Counted from the stretch's first letter, positions 21,587-33,439 are shown. The stretch: 64,000 nucleotides of DNA from Delphinapterus leucas (GCF_002288925.2 NW_022098004.1:12351347-12415346); one strand, 5' to 3'. The notes: generated from the sequence alone by a model not told the origin. A program made the numbers and translations.

Positions 21587-21944
21587 ACTTCCCTGGTGGT
21601 CCAGTGGTTAAGAATCCTCCTTCCAATGCAGGGTACATGGGTTTGATCCCTGGTCAGGGAACTAGGATCCCGCATGCCACGGGGCAACTAAGCCTGTGTG
21701 CCACAGCTACTGAGCCCGCGTGCTCTGGGGCCTGTGAGCCGCAGCTACTGAGCCTGTGCACACTGGAGCTCGTGCGCCACAACTACTGAGCCCTGCGCAC
21801 CCTAGAGCCCGAGTGCCACAACTAGAGAGAAGCCCACATGCTGCAACAAAAGATTCCGCATGCTGCAGTGAACATCCTGTGTGCCGCGACTAAGATCCAA
21901 CACAGCCAAATAAATAAATACATAAATAAATAAATTTTTTAAAA
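21587..21944 (+). mobile_element. tRNA-Glu SINE, second of a same-site pair
   Basis: 'acttccctggtggtccagtggttaagaatcc' head with 'tttgatccc' B box and a long body ending in an AATA-rich tail. Its flanks are aacttagtaca (21573-21583) and aacttactaca (21945-21955), the latter being the intact L1 sequence. Different subfamily from its neighbour. Confidence 0.9.
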
Positions 21945-22686
21945 AACTTACTACAAAGCTACAATAGTCAAGACATTGTGGTACTGGCATAAGGACAGAT
22001 GTATAGGTCAGTGGAATTGAATTGAGAGTTCAGAAATACACCCTCACATTTATAGTCAGTTGATTTTTGGCCAGAATGCCAAGACAGCTACATGGGGAAG
22101 GTGTAATCACTTTGACAGATGGTACCGGGACAATTGGATATCTCTTGTCCACACAAGTACATATTCATAGCAGCCAAAGGGTGGAAACAACCCAAATGTC
22201 TATCAACTGATGAATGGATAAATAAAATGTGTAAAACCCATACAATGGAATATTATTTGGCCTTGAAAATGAGTACAGTACTGATTTGGGCTACAATGTA
22301 GATGAACCTTGAAAATTTTGTGGTAAATGAAAGAAGCCAAACACAAAAGACCACATGTTGTATGGTTCTACTTATATGAAATGTCCAGACTAAGCAGTTA
22401 TAGAAACAGAAAGTAGGTTAAAGGTTGTCTGCGGCTGGACAGGATAAGGAAGGGCGGGTGACTGCTAATGGGTACAGGGTTTTGTTTGGGTTTCTTTTTT
22501 GGCAGGGGGAAGGTCAATGGAAATGTTGTAGAATTAGATAGTGATGGTTATACAGCTTTGTGTCTTTACTAATAACCACAGAAAGGTACACTTTAAAAGA
22601 GTACATACATCTTTTGACATGCACATTATATCTCAATATCAAAAAAAGAGCTTGCAGTAAATTATTACCTTGGTAAAGGTTTTTTG

Positions 22687-23034
22687 TTTGTTTTTTTTGT
22701 TTGTTTTTGGCTGCGTTGGGTCTTCATTGCTGCGCACAGGCTTTTTCTCTAGTTGCGGTGAGCGGGAGCTACTCTTTGTTGTGGTTTGCGGGCTTCTCAC
22801 TGCAGTGGCTTCTCTTGTTGCAGAACACGAGCTCTAGGCGCATGGGCTTCAGTAGTTGCAGCACGCGGGCTCAGGAGTTGTGGCTTGCGGGCTCTAGAGC
22901 ACAAGTTCAGTAGTTGTGGCACATCGGCTTAGTTTGCTCCGCGGCACGTGCGATCTTCCCGGACCAGGGCTCAAACCCGTGTCCCCTGCATTGGTAGACA
23001 GATTCTTAACTACTGTGCCACCAGGGAAGTCCCC
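22687..23034 (-). mobile_element. CHR-type SINE, antisense, first of a same-site pair
   Basis: 'ttggctgcgttgggtcttcattgctgcgc' to 'ccaccagggaagtcccc'. Flanks tggtaaaggttttttg (22671-22686) and tcagtaaagctttttt (23035-23050) are similar, though diverged. Confidence 0.88.
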
Positions 23035-23050
23035 TCAGTAAAGCTTTTTT

Positions 23051-23400
23051 TAATATATAAATTTATTTATTTTATTTATGGCTGTATTGGGTCTTCGTTG
23101 CTGCGTGCGGGCTCTCTCTAGTTGCAGCAAGCGGGGGCTATTCTTTGTTGTGGTGTGCAGGCTTCTCATTGTGGTGGCTTCTCTTGCTGCAGAGCATGGG
23201 CTCTAGGCATGTGGGCTTCTGTAGTTGCAGCACGTGGGCTCAGTAGCTGTGGCTTGTGGGCTCTAGAGGCTCAGTTGTTGTGCCGCACGGGCTTAGTTGC
23301 TCCGCGGCATGTGGGATCTTCCAGGATCAGGGCTCAAACTTGTGTCCTCTGCATTGGCAGGCGGATTCTTAACTGCTGTGCCACCAGGGAAGTCCCACGC
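23051..23400 (-). mobile_element. CHR-type SINE, antisense, second of a same-site pair
   Basis: 'tggctgtattgggtcttcgttgctgcgtgc' to 'ccaccagggaagtccc'. Flanks tcagtaaagctttttt (23035-23050) and tcagtaaagttttaat (23401-23415) form a clear duplication. Confidence 0.9.
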
Positions 23401-23574
23401 TCAGTAAAGTTTTAATGAAGGTAAGCCAAAAAGGAAAAAACAATGTACAGTTTACTCCAGTCTTCCACTTGTTCATGTTAGATGAGCATTTCTTTCCCAT
23501 TTAAGACAAGACAGTGACCACCAAAGCCGAGTTGAAGAAATTTTAGGCTTTGGGCTTAAATTGTTGTTGTTATT

Positions 23575-23715
23575 TAATTTTTATATTGAAATAATTTTAG
23601 ATTTACAGAAGAGTTGTAAAGACAGTACAGAGTTTCCCTGAACCCTTCATCCAGCTTCCTGTAATATTAAAACGTCTTACATAACCCTGATTCATTTATC
23701 AAAATTAAGAAATTA
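23575..23715 (-). mobile_element. Old L1M fragment, left part
   Basis: 'attttagatttacagaagagttgtaaagacagtacagag...catccagcttcctgtaatattaaaacgtcttacataacc' is the same motif as at 6660-7080. It continues at about 24615-24850 after a ~900-bp insertion. Confidence 0.65.
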
Positions 23716-24147
23716 ATCAAAAGTAAATGCTAATGAGTCAAAACATATCTGGAAGGATAAACAATAATAACAGATCATAAACTCAGTGTCATGTGAGTTT
23801 AGGGAAGTGGGAGAGTGAAGGAGAAAAGAATCATTTGTGTATGTCCATATGTATTTGTTCAAATATTACTTAGGAAAAAAATAGAAGGGTTTATAATACC
23901 AATTGAAAAATTTAGGAAATCACTGGTAGAATTTAAAACATAGGGACTTCTCTGGTGGTGCAGTGTTTAGGACTCTGCACTCCCAATGCAGGGGGCCTGG
24001 GTTCAATCCCTGGTTAGGGAGCTAGATATCACATGCGTGCTGCAACTAAGAGTTCGCATGCCACAAGTAAGAAGCCCTCAGGCCACAACTGAGGAACCAG
24101 TGAGCTGCAACTAAGACCCGGCATAACCAAATAAATAAAATAAATTT

Positions 24148-24185
<38 letters not shown>

Positions 24186-24285
24186 AAGTTGATTAACAAA
24201 TACAAATAAGAGAAAGAAACATGAGGATTGCCCATGAATTAAAAAAAAGAAAAAAAGAAAGAAAACTTTAAGAAATTAACATTGG
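23716..24285. other. Insertion block with SINE and AC microsatellite
   Basis: Non-L1 sequence separates the two halves of the old L1M element. 'aagaaattaa' occurs at both edges (about 23708 and 24270), suggesting a duplication. The element type is not recognised apart from the SINE inside it. Confidence 0.5.
23943..24181 (+). mobile_element. Short tRNA-Glu SINE with (AC)n tail
   Basis: 'gggacttctctggtggtgcagtgtttaggactctgcactcccaatgcagg' head and 'gcaactaagacccggcataaccaaataaataaa' end, an older cetartiodactyl form. The tail has become an AC dinucleotide run (24153-24181). Confidence 0.85.
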
Positions 24286-24610
24286 GGGCTTCCCTGGTGG
24301 CTCAGTGGTTGAGAATCCGCCTGCTAATGCAGGGACACGGGTTGGAGCCCTGGTCCGGGAAGACCCCACATGCCACAGAGCAACCAAGCCGATGTGCCAC
24401 AACTACTGAGCCCGCATGCCACAACTACTGAAGCCTGCACTCCTAGAGTCCATGCTCCACAACAAGAGAAACCACCTAAATGAGAAGACCACGCACCACG
24501 ACAAAGAGTAGCCCCCGCTCGCTGCAACTAGAGGAAGCCTGCAAACAGCAACAAAGACCCAATGCAGCCAATAAATAAATAAATAAATAAATTTATAGAG
24601 GAAAAAGGAA
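24286..24610 (+). mobile_element. CHR-type SINE, long form
   Basis: 'gggcttccctggtggctcagtggttgagaatcc' head, tandem body and (AAAT)n tail. Duplications ttaacattgg lie at 24276-24285 and 24616-24625. Confidence 0.92.
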
Positions 24611-24615
24611 AGACG

Positions 24616-24850
24616 TTAACATTGGTATACGATTAACTAAGAAACAGACATTATTTGGATTTCACCAGTTTTCCCACTAATGTCCCTTCTTTGTTCCTGA
24701 ATCCAAACCTAGATTCTACCTTGCAGTTAGTTGCCATCTCTACACAGTCTCCTCTAATCTGTGACAGCTTCTAAGTCTTTATTTTTCTTGAGCTTGACAC
24801 TTCTGAAGAGTATTGATCAGGTATTTTGTAGTGTCCCTCCATTTGAGTTC
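24616..24850 (-). mobile_element. Old L1M fragment, right part
   Basis: 'ttaacattggtatacgattaactaagaaacagac...atttggatttcaccagttttcccactaatgtcc...ctcctctaatctgtgacagcttct' continues the element broken at 23715. Confidence 0.65.
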
Positions 24851-25020
24851 TCTTCATGATGAGACTGGGATTATGGATGTTTGGAAAGACTGCCAGAGAG
24901 GAAACGTGCCCTTCTTATCACACATGGTATCAACTTGTTGCTAGTGATGTTAACTTTGATCATTTGGTTAAAGGAGAGTCTGCCAGGTTTCTCTACTGTA
25001 AAGTTGCTATTTTTTTCTTT

Positions 25021-25231
25021 CTCTTTTTTTTTTTTTTTTGCATTACGCGGGCCTCTCACTGTTGTGGCCTCTCCCATTGCGGAGCATAGGCTCCAGATGC
25101 ACAGGCTCAGCAGCCATGGCTCACGGACCCAGCCGCTCCGCGGCATGTGGGATCTTCCCGGACCGGGGCACGAACCCGTGTCCCCTGCATCGGCAGGCGG
25201 ACTCTCAACCACTGCGCTACCAGGGATGCCC
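25021..25231 (-). mobile_element. CHR-2-like SINE, antisense
   Basis: T tract, 'gcattacgcgggcctctcactgttgtggcctctccc' and the end 'ccactgcgctaccagggatgccc'. Low divergence from the other copies of this type. Confidence 0.9.
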
Positions 25232-25239
25232 TCTTTATC

Positions 25240-26600
25240 TTTTTTATTTTATTTTATTTTTATTGCTTTGTTCTTTTCAGTTTTTCCAAGTCACTTTGGA
25301 TTTGTGTTCTATTGATTAACAAAGGAATACTGACACCTGTTACTGAACTTGAGCTCCCAAAATGCATTGTGGCACCAACTACTTGCTGTTACTCAGCAAG
25401 GATAGATGAGACCATCCGCATTTTTCCAAGAAAAGCTCAGTCACTTTTTGGGGGTGGGGTGGGGAAGTCCTGATGACTGACTGGATTTTCAAGTCTTTAT
25501 TAGGCAGCAAAATACTACCTCAGAAGAGAGGAATGGAGCAGGGTTATTTCCAGAGTTTGGATGGCATACCAATCTCTTTCGTAGGGAGTGTTGACTTTTT
25601 TTTTTGAGTGGAAGTTTTTAGAGTTATCTTGGAACATCAAAGTATGCACCGTGTAGAATATCTAGAAACCTTGTAGTTTATTCTTACTTCCTTCATCCTA
25701 TCTGTACATCTGCTACTATGTGCAGTAGGTCATGTACTCCAAGAGAACTTTGGCAAATTAAAATTCCTGGTCCCTGGGCTACTTAATTTACATTTCATCA
25801 GGAGCTTTCATGTCAGAATCCAGGGCATAATCTCACTACCATTCTGTTCTTAACCCTAGACAGGTACTAGTAAGCACTGTGTACAGCGGAATTTAAGCAA
25901 GGCGAGTCCTCATGGGAGCTGCATTGTGAACACTGAACCTTTACATTTGAGCTATCATTCAGTGTTGCTCACACTGTCATCCATTTCTGTTATTTTTCTC
26001 TTAATGGACATTTCCGCTTTCTTCTTGGGTGGAAACCCGGAAGCCTCCAGACCTCATTGCAAGAAGGCCTTGATTATTCCCTGGTGCAGCTTCAGTGCAG
26101 TCACTGATTACTTGACCAGGTCTTGTGGCAGCTGGACACCAACTTAGGACCAAATAACGTGTGTCTTAAAGAGATCTAACAGTTCCCAAGATTTTAAAGT
26201 TCACTCTGTCACATTCCTTATATTCCTACTTCCACATTAGTCTACCTCAAACCAGTCACAAGAGGGACAAATGATTTTAATCTCCTATTACCAAACTCTC
26301 TCACAGCTTTTAGGGATATTCTTTGTAAATTATATTGCTCCTGGGCTCTTCTTAAAGATCATTATTTTCATTCAGAGATTTACTTTGAGTAGTCTTTCAT
26401 TCAGCTTTCCTTCTTTTTTTGCTATTCTTCTCATGTGAATATATGTCTACTATAAAACATCATCTGTACATGAGCTATAATATGATTGTTTGGTTCTGAA
26501 TTGTATCATTAATGTTATAGGTATTTTTCTAATAGGCATTCTCTCCATGATTTTGTTTTCTAAAGTAATTAAAGTGGTTTAAGTCCTGATTCCTCTGTTT
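25240..26600. other. No recognised feature
   Basis: Unique-looking intron sequence. No coding signal or named repeat recognised. Confidence 0.45.
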
Positions 26601-26605
26601 ACTTA

Positions 26606-26706
26606 TTGAGGTGAAATTCATGTAACATAAAATGAGACATCTTAAAGCATACAATTCAGTGGTATTTAGTACATTCTCATTTTTGTGCAGCCATCACCCT
26701 GATTCC
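26606..26706 (-). mobile_element. Old L1M 3' fragment, antisense
   Basis: 'ttgaggtgaaattcatgtaacataaaatgagacatcttaaagcatacaattcagtggtatttagtacattctcatttttgtgcagccatcacc' is the well-known L1M 3' UTR pattern. Confidence 0.75.
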
Positions 26707-26860
26707 TTTTTATGTTTGTGTATAGCAATGAAAAACCTTATATAGGCCCCAAAAGCCTTGTATATACTGACAAGGCAAGCTTTTCATTGGCTTCAGAATT
26801 TGTGTGCCACTGCTGGAGGTTAGTTTCCTCCAACAGCAAAACAGTGGTCCATTGGGTTTT

Positions 26861-27073
26861 GTTTGTTTGTTTGTTTTTTGCGGTACGCAGCCCTATCACT
26901 ATTGTGGCCTCTCCCGTTCTGGAGCACAGGCTCCGGACGCGCAGGCTCAGCGGCCATGGCTCACGGGCCTAGCCACTACGCGGCATGCGGGATCTTCCCG
27001 GACCGGGGCACAAACCTGTGTCCCCTGCATTGGCAGGCGGACTCTCAACCACTGCACCACCAGGGAAGCCCCA
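26861..27073 (-). mobile_element. CHR-2-like SINE, antisense
   Basis: (GTTT)n tail, 'gcggtacgcagccctatcactattgtggcc' to 'ccactgcaccaccagggaagccc'. Duplications gtccattgggtttt at 26847-26860 and 27074-27087 are identical, so the insertion is fairly young. Confidence 0.94.
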
Positions 27074-27211
27074 GTCCATTGGGTTTTAAGTAACTATGGC
27101 TTATTACGGCATATTCTACCATACCATAATTATACTAAATAAGAGCGCTAAAATTATTCATGCTGCTTTAATTTGGGGATAAGGGGGAAATTGTTTGTTA
27201 CTGAGATTCTT

Positions 27212-27573
27212 TTTTCTTTTTTAATAAATTTATTTATTTTATTTATTTTTGGCTGCATTGGGTCTTCGTTGCTGTGCACAGGCTTTCTCTAGTTGCGGTG
27301 AGAGGAGGCTACTCTTCGTTGCGGTGCGCGGGCTTCTCATTGCGGTGGCCTCTCTTGTTGCGGAGCACAGGCTCTAGGCGTGCAGGCTTCAGTAGTTGTG
27401 GCACGCAGGCTCAGTAGTTGTGGCTTGCAGGCTCTAGAGCGCAGCCTCAGTAGATGTGGCACACGGGCTTAGTTGCTCCACGGCATGTGGGATCTTTCTG
27501 GACCAGGGCTCGAACCTGTGTCCCCTGCATTGTCAGGCAGATTCTTAAGCACTGCACCAGCAGGGAAGCCCCC
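27212..27573 (-). mobile_element. CHR-type SINE, long form, antisense
   Basis: 'ttggctgcattgggtcttcgttgctgtgc' to 'gcactgcaccagcagggaagccc'. Duplications ttactgagattctt at 27198-27211 and 27574-27587. Confidence 0.93.
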
Positions 27574-27589
27574 TTACTGAGATTCTTGA

Positions 27590-28578
27590 AATGTCCTTAT
27601 AATTAAACAAATGCTTTTTTAAAATTCTGCAGAAAATGTCACACACTCATCTGTTGCCCAGTCTACACAAATATCAAATCATCCACCGAATTATTCCCTT
27701 TTCTTTGCCTTCTTAGGAAATTAACCTTGCATGAGCTGATCTTTCATTGATTAACTGATTTAAAGTGATATAGCAGGAAGTAGTAGGGTTAGTCAATATT
27801 AGGATATTGATGATTTTTAGCTCATCAGGCCACCTTTGAGAATTCTACTTAGCGTATGTACTAGCTAAGGCAGTTCCAAAGCTTATTGCTTAGTGTCTGT
27901 TTGGAAGCTTTTAAAATAATTGAACTAGTGATGAAGTCATGAACTCCCTCCCAGGCTTTCCTCATGTGCTCTGGGGCCTCATTCTTCCTTCAAGACTGTG
28001 GGAATTGCCCCAGCTGTTTTGTCATATACATATATTTTCTCTAAAATTCCTTTCCTTCTTGGAACAGTTCCATTAGCATTTGCTTCCCATCTACATGATG
28101 CGGATCAGCGCCTTTTTTGCTGGAGAAAAATGGAGTCAACACATTAGTGTGAAGGAATTGTAGCCAGGCTGTACCCAGGCCACTTGAGGACTGCTCAAAG
28201 GTAGAATCCTCAACAAAGGAACTGCCATGAAACAAGAGAGAACATGTGCACACAGAGAAAACTGGCTATCTAGTGCCACCCTCGTTTTGTTCTCTAACCA
28301 GCTAAAATGTGAAAGGGTTTTGCTGAATGTCATTTAGAAATGTTTAGTATCATGCAGTAGATTCTAAATTCAGTCTAGAGACTTTTTTGTTCTCCCAAGC
28401 GAGTCTCCATCTTCCCAAGAACAACCAGAAGTTAGAGCTCATAGGGAATGTTCACTGCTGGACCAGATGTTAAATCTTGTATGTTTCCAAGGAGCTCAGT
28501 GCGCCATGTCAGGGAGACTGCTGTTGTCGTTGCAGCAGAGCTGCTTCCTGGGATGGAAGGAGTGCTGTTTCACCTCTG
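27590..28578. other. No recognised feature
   Basis: Unique-looking intron sequence without coding signal or named repeat. Confidence 0.45.
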
Positions 28579-28579
28579 G

Positions 28580-28801
28580 CAGGGCTTCTCAGCCCCTGCT
28601 CCCCTCACATTTGGGCTGGATAGTCCTTTGTTGTGGAGAACTGTCCTGTACATCGCAGGCTGTTCAGCAGCATCCCCAGCCTCTGCCCCCTAGGTGCCAG
28701 TCATACCTCTTCCTCTCTCCCCAAGTTATGACTACCCGGATGTCTCCACACATTGCTAAATGTTCCCTGGGGGCAAAGTTGCCCATGATTGAGAGTCACT
28801 G
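28580..28801 (+). mobile_element. MER5A-like hAT-Charlie transposon
   Basis: Starts cagggcttctcagcccctg and ends gattgagagtcactg, forming imperfect terminal inverted repeats. The interior 'ggctggatagtcctttgttgtggagaactgtcctgtacatcgcaggctgttcagcagcatcc' and 'gtctccacacattgctaaatgttccctgggggcaaa' is the MER5A pattern. A non-autonomous fossil. Confidence 0.9.
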
Positions 28802-28809
28802 ATCTTAGG

Positions 28810-31740
28810 TTTCTTCCAAAGGCAAGATGAGGTTCCTGACTCTTAACCAAACCGCCTAACCGCAAAGTGTTTTTTCTTCTCCCAAGTAAGAGCCTAGAGA
28901 AAGAATTCTTCTGCTTTCATGTGCAGATAGAGAAACAGGTACTCTGATAACATAGGAATCGGTCAGAACCTGAACTGCATTTGGTGTTGGCAGCCACTGG
29001 GGATGGCAACTGATGAGCCAGCAGTGACCTCCTTACTACCTGCCCCTCTTGTTCTAATTAAACAAACTTTTACTGTCTCTGTTAATGAGTCAGCTGGTAA
29101 AGAAAACACTCTTCTTTTGCCAAAGCTTTTAGGAAGCAGAGACATAGCAGAGTTTTGTACACATAAGTTCCTGTTGTACTGACTTTTTCCTCCTGGGGAG
29201 TGGGGAAGGATATCAGTGAAAATAGAAGTGCCAACGTGGATGTGTAGCTATAGTGAGTAATGGTTTTTCAAAAATCCAAGATTTTCTTCCCAAAAATAAC
29301 AATTAGAAAGCACCACTATTCTCTACACTTTATAATAAAAAGAAAATTCTGATGTCAACAGAGGATTATAAAACCTCTAGTGCAGCAAACTCCACAAATT
29401 GGTCCTGGCAGTGGATTTTGTGGCAGCGTGCTAGCAACTGGGAACATCCTTGGCATGGCCTGTGATATTCAGGCACCTGAAGTGCGTATTTGAAGTGTTT
29501 AGCGTGGAATTTGTGTGCTGTACAAGTATTAGCAATTAAGAAAACGCCAGTAGAGTTTTAGAAATGAAAAAGACCATGGGAAAGGGAGTTCAGAGAGGCC
29601 AAGGACCAGAGCAAAGTCCGAAGACCTCGAGCTTTTGATGCCTCCAGCCAGGTCTTTTCAGTTGTACCATACTGCCTCCCAGACTAGCTGCTGGAGAAGA
29701 GCAGTAGAACGAACACAGACGGGGAGCCTTAGAAATGGTGGCAGATGCAAAACGCTAGAGGTGGAGAGAAAGCACAACAGCTTTAACTCCTCCAGAAATG
29801 CTGTGGCTGCCTTTTCTTGGAGCTGTGGAAGGTATGTCAGCATTGCTGGTTCAGGGCTATGAGGGGAGGGTGAGAAATCAGGTCTTGTTTTCTTCCCCCT
29901 CTTCCCTGCTGCAACCTGCAGTTTGCAGCAAGCCTTCCCAAAGCTTAATTGCCAGAGCAATGCCAAGTGCACAGAAGCTCTACTTACAGTTCCCCCACTG
30001 AGAGATTTTAGTTTGGAGTTTTGCTTTAAGCTCTCTGCTAATCCAACCAGTCACGTATTTTGGAGAGAAACTACCAGTCTTCTTTTGAGAGCACAGTGAT
30101 TGCTCAGTTTTTCATGGTTTTCTTCCTCAAAGTAGATGCCAACCTCAACGTTACAGAAGAAAGCCTTTCTGAACATTATAGCAAAACTAGTTGGGTTTCC
30201 ATAGGGTTATTAATAGCTTTGAATCCATTGTGGGCTATGAACAGTAGTTCACAGTCAAGAACAGCAGCCACCGAAGAGAACTGTAGCTGATGGTATATGT
30301 GGTTCAGGTGGATGGGCAGGCAGTTACTGCTACAGCTTGCCTAATTTACAGATATTAACACTTACATAAAAATTCATTTAAAAACTAGTGCCTCCTTGGT
30401 GAAACCCAGTGAGGTTATACATAGCATCATTACAGCGAATTAACTGGGAACAAAAAAGCGTTAGAAAGTGCTGTGGGAGTAGAAGCCCCACGCTTGCCCA
30501 TTGTGCCTTTAAGCCAAATGTAACACCAGCCTGAGAAAAGAATAGTCATCATGAAAATATTTTCTTTCCTTCCAAGTCAGGAAACAGACTCACAATGGAG
30601 TCTACTTCTCCATTCTGAATTTTGAGATGTGCAGGAAACAACCAGCCATTACCAGCTGAGGTTTTCCTGCTGATAAATGAACCCTGAGGCCACAGTGACC
30701 TGTCTTGTTAATGAGTTAATGAAGAATCTGGTCCTTGCATTGACCCTCTCCTTAAAAGCTTTCTTTGGAGCTGAAACAACATTCCTCTAATTTATGAGTT
30801 AACTCTTTCTTACTTAGCAAATGAGAAAGAGAAGGGGAGGAAAGAACCAAGTGGCAGAGAAGTGGAGAATCTACCAGGGGGCTTTGATTTCTGAAATTTT
30901 TTAATTTGAACATTAACTTCACTTGCAGATAGAAATATCATTCAAAGAAATATTTTCCTCTTATTGAAGAACCTTAATAGAAGTGGTTTTGTATTTTTTA
31001 TGTTGCATTTTACCCCAAGGCAATGACATTTTATTGAAGGATTTCCCCACCCATTACTCTGACAAGAAACTGCTTTGAATTGAGCAACGGAAGTATTTGA
31101 TTTTTGTGTAAACATTTCAGTATAGGAAAAAGCAAAGGAATGTTTACTTCTGTAAGTAAATGTTATGAACCCAGCATTTATTAACGGAGGCAGATCCTGT
31201 CTTCAGCTTATTGGAGAAAGAATGGTCTCCTTTAAATTAGGTTATCTTTAAGAGCCAGACATTATTTCTTCCTCCAAATTATTTTTTCTTTTAGCGATTG
31301 ATTGTGATGTTCTATGATTTGAAGGTTGTTGTAGATACCTCTGTTACAGGGTCATTTCTCAGCTTTGCAATTCTAGAAATGTGATTTTACTAGTTGATTA
31401 GATTCTGAAGAACTGATTCATGACTCATTAGGCTAGTGTTACATTTGGTTTAGAAAACCAAAGTGCTTGTTGATTAACTTACAGTTATTATTTCATTAAC
31501 CAGAAGAGTTTGTCGTATTGAGGCATCCCCAAACCAGTACCCGGAAAATCATAAAAAGTGATAGGAGGCTTTGTAAGGAGGTAAGCAAAGAAAAGAAAAG
31601 AGATCAATCATCTTCTCCATATGCCACTTAGAGACTTCTAAGGAATCTCTCTTCTACTGTAAAGCATTTATCTGTCAGGTACTTGGTATTGGTGGTTCGT
31701 ATTTAAACACTCTCTACCTGGTCAGTGCTAAATGGCCACT
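28810..31740. other. Repeat-poor intron block
   Basis: About 3 kb without any repeat I recognise, unusual for this window. Short motifs such as tgagtcagc (29088-29096, AP-1/MAF-like) and several TAAT cores are present, but these are expected by chance. It could contain conserved non-coding elements; no coding exon is supported. Confidence 0.4.
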
Positions 31741-32190
31741 GCTAAGACGGCTCAGGATGGTAAATTGAACACATGCTGCCACACATTTGCCCCAAATTCC
31801 TAAATATATCAGAAAGATACATGTTTTTAACAATGTTGGAAAAAAAGAATGTTCGGGATAATCTGGAAGTTTGAGGAATTCCTGAAGGACAGAAGGCAGC
31901 TGGAATCATATTAAAGGTAGAAACCGGAATCCAGAAGTCCTGAATGTCCCACCCCTCCCATGTAATTACTGGACACGGCCGTGGTGAATGGTTGCAGCAC
32001 TTACACACTGGGGAGCTAGAACATCACTTGAACTAGCACAAATCAAACCACAAGAAAACCAGAGTCATGAGAGAAGCTCCAAGCTCAAGAAATTGAAAAG
32101 CTAACATTGGAGGCTCCAAATACTGTAAATAGAATGTAAAGGAGACTTAAAGGGAAGTGTGTTTATACCCTGAAAGGAATAAAAAGAAAA
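31740..32190. other. Possible old LINE remnant
   Basis: A-rich sense sequence such as 'acatgtttttaacaatgttggaaaaaaagaatg' and 'gagtcatgagagaagctccaagctcaagaaattgaaaagc' suggests a diverged LINE, but no unambiguous family motif is seen. Confidence 0.3.
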
Positions 32191-32197
32191 TATTTCG

Positions 32198-32404
32198 GGC
32201 TTCCCTGGTGGCGCAGTGGTTGAGAGTCCGCCTGCCGGTGCAGGAGACGTGGGTTCGTGCCCCAGTCCAAGAAGATCCCACATGCCGTGGAGCGGCTGGG
32301 CCCGTGAGCCATGGCCACTGGGCCTGCGCGTCCAGAGCCTGTGCTCCATGGCAGGAGAGGTCACAACAGTGAGAGGCCCACGCACCAAAAAAAAAAAAAA
32401 AAAA
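32198..32404 (+). mobile_element. CHR-2-like SINE
   Basis: 'gcttccctggtggcgcagtggttgagagtccgcctgccggtgcagg' head, 'gtgagaggcccacgcacc' end and A19 tail. A target duplication is not clear. Confidence 0.92.
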
Positions 32405-32409
32405 GTTTC

Positions 32410-33200
32410 ATTCATGAAACAAGAACAGACTCTTATGGGAAAGAATGAATTTTATTTCCTAGATCTTGGAAATTAAACATGATTGTTTAACTAGAACCTC
32501 ATTAAAGGGACTCCATAGTCTAATAGATACAGCTAAAGGGAATTAGTAGTGAGCAGAGGAAAGAGCCAAAGAATTTTCCTAGGTTATAAAATAATAAAGA
32601 GATAGGCTGACAGAAAAGTAACTATAACAAAGCGAGTCATTTCAGAAGTTTTGGGGTTCATAGAATATGAGTTCTGGGGGTAAGAGAGAAGAAATGGAGG
32701 GGGGAACAAATACCCAAAGAAATAAAGGAAGAAAGTTTCCCAAACAGAAGAAAATAAGACCCTTAGAATGAAATGGCCCACTGTGAATATATCAAGTTAA
32801 GAGGGCTTACTTATATGTTGTACACGTATAATGGAAGTCTCAAAGATTAGGATAAGGAAAAATCCTAAAAGCTTCCCAATAGAGAAAACAGTCCAGCCTA
32901 TAAAGAAGCAAGAATCGTGTTGGTATCAGAGTCTTATTGGCAACTCTGGATGCAAGAGGATGATGAAACAACATATTCATAGTTCTGAGAGAAAATACTG
33001 TAGAACCTAAGAGCCCATACCCAGGGAAGCTATCCCTCAGGCATTAAGGGCCAGTGAAGGCATTTTTCACGCGTGCAAGACCTCAGTTTCCCGCTCATGA
33101 TTCCTATTTTATAGAATTACCAGAGAGATGTTGTCCAGAAAAATTAAAGGGGGAAACAAAAGAAGCATTAATAAAGGGGGAGAAAACTCAGCAGAAAATG
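32410..33200 (+). mobile_element. Old L1M 3' region, sense
   Basis: 'ggtatcagagtcttattggcaactctggatgcaagaggatgatg', 'catagttctgagagaaaatactgtagaacctaagagcccatacccaggg' and 'gaaggcatttttcacgcgtgcaagacctca' follow the L1M 3' UTR order. Confidence 0.6.
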
Positions 33201-33439
33201 CCTTAGGTCAGTAATCCGGAACTTGAGCAGCTGTATCCTCCTGACAGCAGTGACATCTGTAGACACAGGCAAAAGCAGCCGCCCAGAGCCCTCAGTCACG
33301 GTCTACTCTGACATCCACTGTGGATGCCACCACAAGTCCAGGCCTCCAGATTGTGCTCATCTTTAAGATTCTTATCCCCACCGTGTCCCTCCCTATCCTT
33401 TCATACCCGCATGTAGTTTGAGCTCAGTGACCTCCCTTC

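Larger units (their letters stand above)
20490..22649 (+). mobile_element. Second L1, ORF2 to 3' end, sense
   Basis: Begins in the reverse transcriptase part ('aagaatagaagggaacttcctcaaccc', 'tctattcacaaatgacatgatc' corresponding to a degenerate F-x-DD region) and continues through 'acttactacaaagctacaatagtcaagac'. It ends in a 3' UTR 'cacattatatctcaatatc' followed by an A run. Many stops make it inactive. Two SINEs lie within it. Confidence 0.85.
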
